Position numbers and translations under genes: made by a program. Shown here in pieces: positions 1 to 12,162 of a stretch of 64,000 bases of DNA (the stretch's first letter is position 1; each line of letters begins with the position of its first letter). Source of the stretch: Paguma larvata (lineage: Eukaryota > Chordata > Mammalia > Carnivora > Viverridae); the NCBI GenBank assembly GCA_030068075.1, contig CM057843.1, forward strand, positions 39,811,832 through 39,875,831. The letters run 5' to 3'. Under the pieces are notes generated by a model that had not been told where the DNA came from, ran no database searches, and saw nothing but the letters and a program-made list of their open reading frames with translations.

Positions 1-589
1 CCTGGAGAACCCTCTGGATCTAAGGCAGACATTGTACCCACATAATGTCAGTTGTCGGGCCACTAAAGAACTGGGTTTCGACCACTGAGCATAAAACCTG
101 GTCCCTAGTCCCCGGCCCACGGCTCGCTGAGAACCAGACAACCTAAAAGGAATGTACTTGAAGGAAGGATCCAGAAGCAGCAGTAGGATAGGGCACTGGA
201 GGGAAAGTGTGGAGTCTAGAATCTTCGGGAAGATTCTAGAAACCCTTTGCCATCGGGTGGGTCTGCTATTCACCTGCCCAGAAGCAGGGGAGAGAGGAAG
301 TGATCCTCCTCCCCAGTTGGTCCTCTTTCCCAGTCCCCTCTGGATGCCAGACTGCCCCGGAGGAGTTCCAGGAGATAGGACTGTGACCTCTTCCCTTGCC
401 CTCCCCCTCCTCCAGCCTCAAAGGTTCTTCCTGCTCTCCTGGCCTCGCCTTGCATCAAGAATAGGGAATTCCTTCTCTGGGAGCAGGAAAAAGAGGAGAT
501 GCTGCTTGGAATTGGGGCGGCTATGGGGACAAGGCCTGGAGGGGGAGGGGGTCAAAGTCGATCTCCTGCTACCACCCCACTCATCCCCA

Positions 590-602
590 CCCCCCCCCCC
601 CC
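590..602. repeat. Poly(C) tract
   Basis: An uninterrupted run of 13 C in WNT3 intron 1. Confidence 0.95.
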
Positions 603-981
603 ACCAAACTAAAGAATGTAATTAAGCAGCCGCTTCGGCCAGGAGCCAAGCTTTCTGCCTTCCGTCTATAAATCACCCTCTGAATCATCTCTCGGCTCCT
701 GGAGGAGCAACTTCTGTGCTCTGGCTGCTCCAGGCGGCCCCTGTGCCACTCCCCCTGTGAGCCTGCCTCCCCCACCCCTCCCCAGCCCGGCCCAGGCCCG
801 AGGTGGCTCCAGGTACCAGCTGGAAATGGCAGTGGCTGCAAGCGTCCCACAGACAGTGGGGTGGGCGGAGGGCTAGGAGAGGCTCCGGTGCCCTCTCTAC
901 CTACCCTTCCGGGGCAAGTGAAGAGCCGAGGTTAGGTCAGCCTGGCCTAACTCCATCAAGTGAAGAATAAAGCTACAGTCA

Positions 982-1080
982 GGGCGCCTCTCGGTCTCAG
1001 GGTGGTGAGTTGGAGCCTCATGTTGGGTGCAAAGATTACTATAATAATAATAATAATAATAATAATAAACTTTTAAAAAA
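982..1080 (+). mobile_element. Old carnivore SINE fragment with AAT-repeat tail
   Basis: GGGCGCCT followed by a degraded SINE body (GAGTTGGAGCCTCATGTTGG, then GTGCAAAGATTACT) and a tail expanded into about ten AAT units (1040-1069). The short body without the CT-rich segment resembles older SINEC subfamilies rather than the felid-specific type seen elsewhere in the window. Confidence 0.7.
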
Positions 1081-1251
1081 AGAAGAAAGTAACAGGCTCA
1101 TGGTCACCAGTGCCAAGTATAATAGGCAAGCTGACCTCTGCAGATAAGAAAACAGGGCCAGGTGAGGCCAACCTGGGAGGGCTTCTCGGAAGAGGCAAGT
1201 TTGGATCTAGGACTTGAAGGGGCCCAGGTAGCTTGCAGACAGGAGGCGGAA

Positions 1252-1450
1252 GTAACTAACATTTACCAGGTGCTTTCTGTGTGCCAGGCATTGTTCTAAG
1301 CACTTTACATGTATCCACTCCGTTAATCTTCACAACCACCCTGAGGTAGAAGCAATCACTATGCTCATTCTGTAAGTGGGGAAACTGAGGCTCGGAGAGG
1401 TTAACTTGCCTTAGGTTACCCAGATAGTACCTGAAAAAGCCAGCCGTGCA
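1252..1450 (-). mobile_element. MIR element
   Basis: Reverse-complement MIR signature: GTGTGCCAGGCATTGTTCTA, CACTTTACATGTAT, a run through AATCTTCACAACCACCCTGA, then GGGGAAACTGAGGCTCGGAG and the TTGCCTTAGGTTACCCAG core. Confidence 0.85.
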
Positions 1451-3052
1451 TGTGAGCAGCCTGGGCCAGCAGGAGAGAAGCTGCCCGCTTGGGGACGGAG
1501 GTCAGACGGGGCTGCGGAAGTAAGGGGCTAGGCTGCCTAAGGCAGGCACCGAATGTCTGACTGGGCCCGGGGGGTGGGGGTGGGGGGTGGCCCTGGGCCG
1601 CCTGGGGCTGATGCTTCGCAGAAATGTATCAGTCCCGGTCATAGCTCCGTGAACTCCGAGGGGCAGAAGAGGTCCCTCCCGGTACTCGAGGAGAACGAAG
1701 CCCAGAGGGGAGGCAGGGACTCGAAGCACAGAGAAGAAAAGGAACTCATTCTAGGTCACACAGGTGAACTCAGAACTCAGACAAAAGTCTCCCCACTTGG
1801 CTCTAACCCCTGCCTGGCACTCAAGAAAACATAACGGTGTAGACGTAATACCAGATGGCCCTGACCTTTGAGGGAGGGGTCAGGCATACCTCCTCTCCCA
1901 GTTAGGGACGGAGGTAGAGAATGTCTCTCCGGAATTCCTTGGCGGCTTTAGAAGGACTCTGTGGCTTACAGAAGGGTGGGTGGAAAAGGCTGGAAGACCA
2001 GGTCCCCCTCTGTGTCTGGGCTCGCCACATTCTGAGACCAGAAAGGTCTTCCTTTTCTCCACTCTCCCCGGAAGGGTCTGTTAGCTCCATCCTCCTCTGA
2101 GAAAAGTCGCCTCTCCTACCCTGACTCAAAGCTCCTAGCGTCCTGCCCAGAACTATTCAAAGTCTAGAGAAACCCTCAAGGTCTCCCTTCCCCTGTCTCG
2201 TGTCCATATCACCTTCTCGAGTATCCACTATCTTCTCCATCCTTCACCTGCTCAAGTGCCAATCAGGTTTTGTTTTTTAAATTATTATTATTAAGTTCTG
2301 CAGTGAGGCGGATGAGAGACACTTGCTCGCCTGAATCTACTCTTTGGGGAGCTCCACCTAGAGCCCTCTTGGTCGGCCTCAGTTTCTTCACCTTTAGCAG
2401 TTATTGAGCACGCGCCCAGATGGCAGAGCGTGGGTGCTGGCGGGGTCTGGCTGGGTTTGTCACCAGGAAAGTGGCAGGGAGGAAGAGTGTCCGCTAAAGA
2501 ACTTGCCACCACGGTGCAGTTCTTGCTTCTTTTGACCCCACCCCCACCCCCAAAAGGTCTTCCTACTGGGCGGCTGTCTCAGATCTCGGGCCCCCAAGAT
2601 CCCCGGGGTGGGGGTGATGCTTGGGGCCCAGCCTCCACCCATCGCTCACCCCTTGGCCCCAGAACTGTTGAAAAATGCTCTGAGGTTCTGGGAGAACTTT
2701 CCCTGCCCGCTTCCGCTTCCCCCATGCCTTTCCCCCCGCCATGCTAAAGCAGGTTCTTCCAAGACCATAACTTAGCTCCAGGCTCCTGGTATTATTATAA
2801 CATTTGACCTGTTTTTGTTTTTGTTTTAAACAAAATGTGGTCCCATCGTAAGAATACAAACAGATCAGCCACCAATTTTGCTCCCTGTGGACAGCAAACC
2901 CCACCCACAGCGGGGGCGGGGTGGGCAGGAGGGTTGTTAACTCGCTCCCAAAAGACTCGGATTAATTTCCCCCGCCACATTCCCCCCCACCCCCAGGGAA
3001 AGGCCTGCCCTGGAAGGGAGACCACCCGGTTCAAGCCTGGCCATCGGATCTG

Positions 3053-3081
3053 CCCATCTGTCTGTCTGTCTGTCTGTCTGT
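3053..3081. repeat. CTGT tetranucleotide repeat
   Basis: About seven CTGT units in WNT3 intron 1. Confidence 0.9.
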
Positions 3082-4567
3082 GGGATCAAGAGCCTCCAGC
3101 CAGCTCAGCTCCTCGCCAGCCCCAGCCCCAGCCCCAGCCAGCTGTAATTCCTGCCTGTTACAAGTGTTAACACCTGGCCTGGGGCCTTCCTCCCCCGCAG
3201 TCTCCAGGTGCCTCCTTGGGCCCAGCCCACTGACCCCCACGGGGTTTGACTGAACATGTTCACAGGCCTCTGAAAGGCGGGTGGAGCCGGGAGCCGGGTG
3301 GGGAGGCAGCGGGACACCTGACAGATAGGGGAAACTGAGGCAGGGACTAGGGCCGCCACTTGAGCGGGGAGGAAATAAGGTTCCCGATGGGGGAGAGAGA
3401 ACTCAGGTGTCTTATTTCTCAGCTCACTGCCCTGGACTTCGGCAGAACGCCTTTCCCCCCAGCTGTGAGGCAGGGCAGGCTGGTGAGCCCTGAGCGAAAG
3501 AGGGAGAAACAGGAGCCCAGACGGGTGGGTCACAAAGAGGCAGCGTGTGCACCTGACCCCCCGGGTAGGCCCCTTCCATCAGGGCCTCTGTCTCTGGAAT
3601 GTAAAAGGACCCTAGGATGGGTCCTAATAAGGGAGTTCGTTTTTTGCCCCAAGAAGGAGAAGAAAGACAAGTTCCTCCAGCAGGCGCTAACTGGGACTGA
3701 CAAGAAGAATTATAGAAATCAGCAGGGCTGTCACCCCGCTTCCTGTCCCAGCTCCGCCACTACCTGGCCTGGCCGGGAAGCCCCGGAGCACGTCTCTTCC
3801 TTCCCCGAGCCCCTGCCTGAGGCCCTTGTAGCTCTACTTTCTGGGCCGCCTTTTCTCGGGGCTGGGGCCTGAGCGGCACAGGCCACCGGGGGCCAGGGGT
3901 GCCTTCGTGGAGGGGCGGCAGGGACAGGAATCCCAGCTAAACGCCTTCCCCTGCGAATCCTCCTGGGGAATGTGTGAGCCGGGTGGGCCGAAGAGGGCAG
4001 GCGACGCCGGGCTCAGACGCTCAGAGAACTGGAGTCCAACTGACTGCCCCGGAGGCAGAATGGGAACAGGAATTTGAGACCTGGCTGTCCCAGGCCTGGC
4101 CCCAGCTCTGAGGAGGTGACTTACCCTCCACCCTGGTCCCAAGACTGAAGATAGGTGGCCTGAGACTGGAGGACTGCTGACCACAGTGCTCAGGCAGACG
4201 GGACGAGCCTGCGACAGGAAAGGCCCTGTGCCCTGCCCCACACCGCCCAGCCCGGGCCCCTCGGTCAGCCGTGCCCCTTGCAGTTTCCTCGTTAGACCTT
4301 TGTCTCCTGCTAGAGCGCCCCTCCAGGACCAGGGACACCCACCAAGCACCCAAGCTCGGATGTCACTCATACCCGTTAAGTCATAGGTCTGGAACATACC
4401 CACAACCGTGGGCCCCGCCAGTCCCTGGCACTTGAGGGCAGGGTCACAGGCGGACCCAGACGCAGCCTCACACTCATCCTTACAAGCACAATCAGGTCAT
4501 GGCCATGAGCACTGATATCCATGCACAAAGACAGCTGTGGGGCTTTCCCCTTACACCGTCACGAAGG

Positions 4568-4579
4568 CATGCGCGCACA

Positions 4580-4611
<32 letters not shown>

Positions 4612-4612
4612 A
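4568..4612. repeat. Alternating CG/CA purine-pyrimidine tract
   Basis: A GCATGCGCGCACACG block followed by ACGC units and then a CA run: nearly perfect purine-pyrimidine alternation, the sequence type that can adopt Z-DNA. It lies in WNT3 intron 1. Shorter CA/CG tracts follow near 4919-4940. Confidence 0.85.
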
Positions 4613-6923
4613 CACTCGCATGCCCAGTCATGAACGCAGTCATGCTTAGTGTCACAGGCAGACACAGGTGCTGACCTTGACGTGGGCATAGATACTTCTA
4701 GACTTTCTCTGTCTCGCACACACATACGCACACACCCTAGAATCAGCCACTTGCTGACACGGGTCTTCAAAGACACAGCACACCCTGTCACGGCCGTGGA
4801 TCCCACTCATGTGAGCACGGGTTCACATCCATGGTCGCCCGGCTGCAGGCACGGACTCTTCCCTGCTCAGAGACGCTGGTGTACAGTTGACACCTCTTAG
4901 AATCATAGACCTAGAACACGCACACACGCGCACACACACCCCTCTCCCTGCTCAGACAAAGCATCGTCCTTGTCCCCCCCCCCACTAGCCCCCAAACAAG
5001 CCGTGGTGTCCAGTATTATGTTAGGGAAGGTGTCCTGGCTTTCCAGGTTTTTCCAACGTCTTCCTATCCAGATGCTCCCCAACACACCATCACACATGAG
5101 ACACCCCCCCACACACAACCCTTCGCCACAGGCACTGTCCCGGGAAGTGCCATCCTCCAGTTACTAGGGTAGGGGACCTGGTCTCTCTTCCTCTCCTCCG
5201 CAGCCAGTGGGGCTCCAAGCAGAATTCTCTCCATACCCTCCCCCCACCAGTCCCCAGGAAGGCAAAGAACAGCATGGCCTTGGCCCAGGGATGGGAAGAG
5301 GGTCAGAAAGGGCTGGAAAGGCAGGACTGGTTTAGGCAGTGGCCTTCCCCCGAGAGGCAGAGCCCCCAACCTGGAATCCCTGCCTGCCCAGCTACCCCTT
5401 GGACTTCTATACGTACAGGAGGCCTCGGGCCAGCCCAAAGCTGCGGGAAGGATGGGTTGGGCAGAAGAAAGACTTTCCCTTGGGTATACGTCCTGGTAGC
5501 AACTCTCAGCACCCTCTCCACACGGCCCCTTGGCCATGCCCTGCTCCTGCCCCCATCCCGACCCAAATGCTGCTGTCCCCAAACAACTGGAGGCAGACTC
5601 AGGGTGTGGCCCCGGAATCTTGCTGGCTCTGCTCCCCCTACCTTGGGCTGGGGAGGGGGGCGGCGAGTCAGGGAAAGGGGGACACGCAGGTGGCACCGCG
5701 TCCCGGTGGCATTCCTCTCTGACATTCACCCCAGGGGCCACGGGCCCTCTTCTTACTCAAAGACCCCAAATTCTTCCTCCTCACCTCCCACCCCCCCAGG
5801 CCGAGGCTCTCCTACGTCCAGGAGGGTAAGATTCTTTAATTAAAGTTTTCCGGAATGCAGGGGGCTGGAGACGGAGGACAGGCGGGGTATAATTTAGAGA
5901 GCTGTGTGTGTCTTTCCCCTCTGGCCTCTGGGACCTGCCGGGGGGCGGTGGGGCTGCTTGGAAAACAAGGGGACTCCCTGGAACTGGGGCTCGCAGAGGG
6001 CTGTTTATTCCTTGGTCAGTCCCCCCATACACGCACACCCCCCCCAAACACCGCGCCTGGCTTCCCAGCCTTATTTACTAAAAATGTCTTTTGTATCCGC
6101 ATTTCTCGGGGACAGAATTCTCCTTTCCCTCTCTCCCTTTCTCCTCGGTCCTCGGTTTTCCAAAAGGAACGAATTTGACATGGAGAATTGGGGTTTTGGT
6201 CGAAGAACAAACCCACCCCCTCCCCAACAACTACATTTTCAAAGAGCCCCCCTGTTGCCAGGATAGACAAACAAGAAATGTATAAAACCCGAATTCAATG
6301 GCATCTCGGATCGGCAAATACCATATTCACTTCTGAGGCTCAAGATTAATCTAGAGCAGAGTGGGGAGAATCTGATGAAATCCCCCCTGCTCCCCTGCCC
6401 CGGGGATCCCTGAAGCCATCGGGGTCTGAAATACGAAGGCAAAACGGGGTTATTGTGGGGAAATCTCTTGATGGAGGCGCCAGCAGAGATGGGGTGGCAA
6501 TGAAGAAACAGGATGATTTTGCCCATGAAGACCCCAAAATGGAGAAGAGGAGTGGCTGGGCCCCAGGGACAGCGCTGGATTTCCAGAAACCCAACTGCAA
6601 GCCAAGGGAGGGTCTTCGGGCCCCCCAGATTGGGACGGGTGGAGGGTTGGGATTTAAGAACCAGAGACCTTCTGCGCGGGGGGGAAAGTCCTCCAGCCTC
6701 TGCAGCGAGTAGCAGGGAAAATGGTGATTATCAGAAAAGCCAGGAGTTGGATTCTGAAGGCGACACCAGCAGAAAATCCAGGAGGGGTGGGCGCGTGGGA
6801 GGGGGGGGCTGGAGGGAGGTAAGGAGAAAGCAGCCGCAGCCCACCCCCAGCCGGCGCCCACCCCCACCTCCCCGGGACTCGGCGGGGAAATCGGGCCGCG
6901 GGCAGACAAGAGGCGAGTCTTAC

Positions 6924-7003
6924 CACCAAATTGGGTAGCCGGCGAGGACCCTGGTGCCACAGAGCAGGAGGCCGAGGAGCAGCCCGAGCAGGTGGGGCTC
7001 CAT
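6924..7003 (-). CDS. WNT3: WNT3 coding exon 1 (signal peptide and first mature residues; partial gene)
   Basis: The minus-strand ATG at 7003-7001 opens a frame reading MEPHLLGLLLGLLL, then CGTRVLAGYPIW. This is the WNT3 N-terminus: a hydrophobic leucine-rich signal peptide followed by the GYPIWW start of the mature protein. The exon supplies 26 codons plus two bases (TG). It ends at a consensus donor GTAAG (6923-6919), so the second Trp of WW is completed by exon 2, which is outside the window. Residue 15 is Cys, where I recall Gly in human; this lies in the signal peptide and should be neutral. The start context is weak at -3 (C) with G at +4. WNT3 is a secreted, palmitoleoylated ligand for Frizzled/LRP5/6 in canonical Wnt signalling. 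The identification rests on a short exon plus the neighbouring WNT9B, which is the known partner in this cluster. Confidence 0.93.
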
Positions 7004-7072
7004 TAGAAGCGGCGCCGAGGAGGAAGTTTGCCCGCGACCATGAAGAGGGGGAGCGACGCCCCCAATAGTTGG

Positions 7073-7079
7073 AACAAAG
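7073..7079 (-). promoter_or_regulatory. TCF/LEF-type motif upstream of WNT3 start
   Basis: The plus strand reads AACAAAG, which is CTTTGTT on the minus strand and fits the TCF/LEF core CTTTGWW. It lies 70 bp upstream of the WNT3 ATG and 7 bp from a CCAAT box. A 7-bp match is expected often by chance, so this is only a candidate. Confidence 0.25.
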
Positions 7080-8759
7080 TCCACTTGAGATTGGAAATGA
7101 CTTTCGGGCTTGTCAGAAGCGCACCTCCACCCGCAGCCGCCCCCCTCCCGAGCCCAGCGCGGAGCAGCCGGGTTTGAGGATGTCAGCGAGCAGCCAATCA
7201 GCGCCCGCGGCCTAAGGTAAGAGATGAGTCTGTAGTTCAGCCTGTCAATCACGCGCCCCTCCCGCCCGGCCCACGAGTCGGGCTCCGGGAAGGGCATCGC
7301 CCAGCAAACTTGGGCAAAGCCCGCGCCCCGGACACAGTGGGAACTTGGCGGAGGGGGGGAGGGGGGCCGGCCCGTCGGACCCTCTGCCGGCCCGGGACTG
7401 CCGCGGCCCCCCGCCGGCCAGGTTTAAGAAGCCGGGGCTTTGGCCGGGGCGTTCACGTGGTGCAGGGTCGGCGTGGGCATTGATGGGTGGCTCCTTTTCT
7501 CTCGGGGGACCGTGACCCCTCTGGACGTGGGCGTGTGAGAAATCGAGAGTAGAAAGCACAGAGATGTTTCCAGAAGCCTCGCTCGGCCAGGACAGGATCC
7601 GAGGGTCTCGGAGGGGGTTGGGAAACACGACCCCTCCCAGCCTCCAGCCTCCGGAGCCCGAGCGCCGGCCGGCCCACTCGACCCCGGCCGCAGGAGGTCG
7701 CTTCCCGGGTGTCGGAGAGGCGCGCAGAAAGGTCCGCGGAGGCTCGAAGGTCTGGCTGCGGGCGGCGCCGGGGGACAGAGCTGAGTGTCATTTGAGTCTT
7801 TTGTCAGGGATCAGATCGGTATCGGGACCTCCTGCTGCCTTTGCATTTCCTGCAACTGACACCAGCGGCCAGTTGCATTTCCTGCTGCGGAGCCGGGTCA
7901 CTTTCTCCTCCACGAGGGGTTCAGGCCCGGCCTCCAGCTCGGGTCAGAAGCAGTGCCCGCAGACCCATTTGGGTCTTATGGATGAACCGTTTGGGGCCAT
8001 GGAAACGCAGCTGCCCCAGTAGGGAGCAGCTGGGGTCCTCCGAAGACCTTGCCGCCCAGGAGGGGGGCCTCCTCCCAACTCTTTGCCTGAGCTCCCCCCT
8101 GGGGTTTGGCGATAACGGGTCCTTTCCCTGTGGGGAAGCCAAATGTATCCCCAACCCCCAGCCCCCACCATAGGAAAAAAGTAACGCCACGGCCCCCTGA
8201 GTTCTTTCTGTCCTCTCCCTCTCCAGAGTCAAAGAATTAGGTCTCAGCCCTGAGTGGACCTGAGATATAGAGGCCAGATGCTGGGGGACTTGTCCCCTGT
8301 CCCCCCGGGGCAGCCCGCTCCCCAAACCCCTTTCCCACCACCTAAAGCCCCAGAGGCACCTGGGACCCCAGAGCAGCCCCTGGCCTGGGATGAAAACAAG
8401 ACCAGTGGTGGGGGGCAAGGGGTCCCCCTTGCTCAGGGGAATGCGGCAGAAGGGGCAGCAAATGAGCCGCCCCCAAGTCCCGCAGAGGCCTGGAATGGCG
8501 GGCCATCTCTCCACTAGGTGGGGGGGGGGGTGTCATGGCTGGAGGAAGTCCGGGCCGGGGGGCCAGACATTCCTGGCCTTTGATCTGGGCCACCCGTGCC
8601 CACGGCTCGAACCTGCTGCCCCTGCCCATCCCGAGAGCCCTCTCCCTAAACGGCTGCTGGGGCGCGTGGAGCTCGGGGAACTGGCCCCAGGGCACCAAGG
8701 GTCGGGAGAGCCGCCTGGGCTTGTCACGGCTCCTGCCGCGTTCCTAGCCGGGTGCTGGG

Positions 8760-8990
8760 CTGAAGGGGTGGGGTGGGGTGGGGGGAGAGATGAAAGAGAG
8801 GAGGGAAGGGGGAGAACAGGGAGACACAGAGTGGAGAAGGGAGGGAGGGAGAGAGAGAGAGAGAGAAACTGAGAGACACCAGTACAGAGAGAAGAGGGCG
8901 GGAGACTAGCAGGGGGAGCCCCAGGAGAGAGAAGGGGAGGAAGGGGGAAGGAGAGAGGCTGAGAAAAGAAGGATGAACAAGACGGAGAAA
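8760..8990 (+). repeat. GA-rich polypurine tract
   Basis: More than 200 bp with only scattered pyrimidines, including GGGGT and GAGA runs. It explains the long Pro/Leu/Ser-rich open frames on the opposite strand. Confidence 0.85.
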
Positions 8991-10289
8991 AAGCCCCAAC
9001 CTGCCCAGGAGGACCAGCGACCAGGGTGCAGGCTGCAGACATGGGGATCCTTCAGAAATACCCCTGTCTGGGCTAATTCTGGGGGGCCTTGTTTCTGATT
9101 CCCCTGGAGAGGGGGTTGCAGCGGGTTTGCCACTATCGCTGACCGCGGAGCCCCAGGGCCCAGCTCTAGGGGTAGAGAGCCCTCCTCACACCCGAGTGGC
9201 CTGTTAGGTCCCACGCTGTGTTCTGTCCCGCCCAGTGGGTACTCTCTGCCCGCCGGATCTCACCTCCTGCCGGGGAGTTTGGGAGGCTCCAGGGCCCCAA
9301 ATCGTCATTCTGAGAGCCAAGCAGGGCTACCCGCCCTGGCCACCGAGACACGATGGTGGATTCAGTGTGGCCAGGAGGCAGGAGCTGGACTAGGTGACCT
9401 CTTGGGGTCATTTGGGGGCCCTAACATTCCATAGGTGCTAGCCCTGGGAAGAGGGGGCAAAAGACCCCTGAGGCTGTGGGTGGGCTGAGACATGCCCAGC
9501 CAGGAGCCCTGGACAGTGTAGGCAAGACTGGTCATTCTCCAAAGGGCCACTTGTACCCAGCGCCTCCTCCAGGCAGCCTGGGTGCACCGGGAGAAGGATC
9601 AGGGGCTTGAGGCCGGGAAGGGAAGAGAGGCCAGCCTACAAGTGGGTGGGAGGGTAGAATCCCGGACCTTCGCGGCAGCACAGCCTGGGGAAGTGAAGGA
9701 GAGGCCTGGCGAGGAGGTGTGCGAACCTGCCAGTGGCCCTGCATGGCGCCCTGGAGAATGGAAGTTTGTATGGGGATTTCCCCCCACTTGAAAGCTCCCC
9801 AGAGGAGGGGATTCCTGAGCCTTTTCCCCTCCCCTGCCAGGTGTCCTTCCTTCAACACAGGCTTAATTTCCTTCCTCCTGCCCGCCCAGCGCTGCCGCTG
9901 CCGGTGGAGCACAGAAATGGTCCCTACCCGGGAGGGGGAGGGCGCCCCCGCGCCATGTGTCGCAATCGGAAACACCCTCTCTCCAATAGGCACCCCGAAC
10001 CTCAGAGTGGGTTGCAGGCGATGGGGGAAAGGGTTAAATTCACCCCAAGGCCAGCCAGGGTGGGTGTGGTGGAGGCGTCGGTGCGGGGGACCCCGAGGCC
10101 TCCGCCCCGAATGGGAGGGTGACCTCTAGAAAGACGGCGAAGGAGGCTGGGGGGTGGGGCGGGGGCCTGGAAGCCGAGGGCTGGCACGTGGGAAGCACTC
10201 TGTGCTGTGTGTGTGAATATCGGGGACCTCAGTGACTGCCGAGGGACTGCCCGGCCCCATCCCACCCCCACCCCTCTGGCCGCCCCGAG

Positions 10290-11300
10290 GTTGCTTTTGA
10301 AGTGCGCTCCCCCGAAGCGCGCCGTCGGCAGCTGTGTATTCAGCGCCGCTCGCCCGGCGCCCTGCGGAGGCACCGCCGAGACAAAGGCTACGGCGGCCAG
10401 GCCCCCGCCCGCCCGCAGGGGGCTACCCGTCTGTCGCCGGGAGGGAGGAGGAAATCTCCGATCGAGGGCCGTGCTATTCATTTTTGCTTGGAACCTGCCC
10501 GAAAGCTGCTCGGGGCTCAGAAATCTGGCGCCCGCACCAGCCTGGGGAGGGCGAAGAGAGAGGAAAATAGCAGGGGGGAAGAGGCGAGTGGGGGGCTCCA
10601 CTGGTCTCTCCCCAGAGAGAGGGGCTTTTAACTTCCTCCTAAGAGCCATAGGGAACCTCCTTGCAGGCCACTAGAAGGCCGGACAACCAGAGAGGACAGC
10701 CTGGAAGCAGGCAGGCCGTCGCGGGGGTGGTGAGCACAGGAATTCAGTGAACGAGATTTCTTTAAACTGCCCAGCGTGGAGGTAGCATCCTGGAAATGCC
10801 AGAAGCCTGCGCCGAGTAAGCACCGTAGGTGAGCGACCAATGCCAGGAGGACACGCGAAAAAGCCGGGAGCCTGCCAGCCCCTCCGGCGTCCGGCCCTGG
10901 CGCGCCCCCTGGCGGCGGTGCTGATACTAAGGCGGAAAGTCGGCGGGCGAGAAAGGCGGCCCGGCCCCTCCCCGCACCCGCACCCCGCGGGTGGGGGGAG
11001 TCGGAGACTTTGTTGGTGAGCCGCCCGGATCTTCGGGGATCCAGGTTAAGTAGGCGTCCTCGTGAGTGAATGCCCTTAATCTACTTCGCAATCCCGAGCT
11101 TAGCAGAGGATAAGGTGTGCGGTGGCTTCGGGCTCCCCTTTCCTCCCCACCCAAGTGGCTCCGCGGGGAGGGCGGGCGGGCCCGAGAAGCAGGACGCGGG
11201 GCGGGCCGAGGTGATGTGAGGTCTCCTCCTGGGCACCGCCAGGGCACGAACTCCCGCGGCTGCCTCAGATCTGCCGGCAGAGTGATGTCACCGAGTCCTC
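10290..11300. promoter_or_regulatory. CpG-rich patches between WNT3 and WNT9B
   Basis: Two clusters dense in CpG (about 10290-10480 and 10860-11300) lie 3.3-4.3 kb upstream of the WNT3 start. No exon, TATA box or conserved coding frame is visible. They could be an upstream WNT3 promoter or 5' exon, a CpG-island enhancer, or the start of a non-coding RNA. Boundaries are by eye. Confidence 0.45.
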
Positions 11301-11363
11301 CCCAGCCTGCCCCCCACCCCGGCACCCCGGGATCACAGGTGCCACCTGTGGGCAAGTGAAGGG

Positions 11364-11379
11364 TTTTTTTTTTTTTTTC
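11364..11379. repeat. Poly(T) run
   Basis: About 16 T in a GC-rich setting with no SINE body next to it. Confidence 0.8.
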
Positions 11380-12005
11380 CTGTCGCAGTAAGTCCCCTGG
11401 CGCTGGTCATCTCGAGGGCCCCAAGGGCATTTTGGAAAGCGATTTGGGGTCAGAGTCCTTTCCGAAGGGAAGGGAGCGATAGAAGGAATGGAAGGGCACC
11501 ACTGGCCAGCCGCCGGTTAAGGCTGAGCCTCGTCTTTTCTGTGGGAGGTGGAGAGAGTACTGGACATCGCATGGGAAGTTGTCAGCGTTAAATGCGAACG
11601 GTGCTGACTGAACGCCAGACCGCGGCCGGGAATAATAAATATTGGGTTTCTTTCTTCTGCTCTTAGGGGCCGAGGAACAAGCTGCTTGCTCTCTGGGGTC
11701 GCTCCTTCTGCCTCAGTCAGACTCAGCTCAGCAGTCCCTGCGCAGGCGTCCAAGAGCCTCCTCCCCCAGGGCTTATCCAGGGAAATCGCATGGGACATTC
11801 CAACTTGACACCCCATCCCAAAATTCCCTTTTCAGAGAGAGCCCCCTTAAGGCTAGCTGCTCCCCGACCTGTCCCTCTTGGCCTCTTAGTCCGCTTTATT
11901 TTTCCGCACAGCCCTTAGCACTGACCGTATGTTCGCTGCATCATATATCAGATATGTCTGTAAAGTTGCTCGCTTCAGGTCTACTCTGAAATCAAAACTG
12001 TGTGT

Positions 12006-12162
12006 CCAGCTCTGGGCTGGAGGCAGCGCGGAGCCTGCTTGGAATTCTCTCCCTCTCCCTCTCTGCCTCCCCGCTCCTCCGCTCTCTGCTCCTCCCTCCT
12101 TTGCTTGCTAGCTCTCTCTCTCTCTCTCTCTCTCAAAATAAATAAATAAACGTTTAAAAAAT
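12006..12162 (+). mobile_element. 5'-truncated carnivore SINE (SINEC)
   Basis: Only the right part is present: GAGCCTGCTTGGAATTCTCT, a CT-rich body, a (CT)n run and the AAATAAATAAACGTTT tail. The tRNA-like head is missing or heavily degraded. Confidence 0.85.

Larger units (their letters stand above)
1..6923 (-). other. WNT3: WNT3 intron 1 (start of intron, gene continues off the left edge)
   Basis: This stretch follows the exon 1 donor site in the minus-strand direction, so it is the 5' part of WNT3 intron 1. WNT3 exon 2 is not seen, so the intron runs past position 1. It holds a C13 tract (590-602), an old SINE with an AAT tail (982-1080), a MIR (1252-1450), CTGT and CCCCAG short repeats (3053-3081, 3118-3139) and an alternating CA/CG tract (4568-4612). 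The rest is unique sequence. Several open frames of 100-225 codons occur on both strands but have no recognisable domains. The part next to the exon (about 5820-6560) is A/T-richer and CpG-poor before the CpG island begins. Confidence 0.85.
6830..7780 (-). promoter_or_regulatory. WNT3: WNT3 promoter and 5' CpG island
   Basis: CpG dinucleotides and G+C are dense from about 6830 to 7780, covering exon 1 and the DNA upstream of it on the minus strand. CCAAT boxes lie at 7062-7066 and 7194-7198 on the plus strand (ATTGG in the direction of WNT3 transcription). No clear TATA box is seen, which suits a dispersed CpG-island promoter. The 5' UTR must lie directly above 7003, but the transcription start cannot be fixed from sequence alone. 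Edges are judged by eye. Confidence 0.75.
7781..12001. other. Intergenic DNA upstream of WNT3, SINE-poor
   Basis: Unique sequence without recognisable exons. It holds a purine-rich tract (8760-8990), two CpG-rich patches (about 10290-10480 and 10860-11300) and a poly(T) run (11364-11379). No SINE or LINE copies are evident. Open frames on both strands are unremarkable and have no family motifs. Confidence 0.6.

Noticed and set aside
5064..5741. 225-codon minus-strand frame in WNT3 intron 1
   Set aside because: Low-complexity Pro/Gly composition, overlaps equally long frames on the other strand, and has no splice or domain support.
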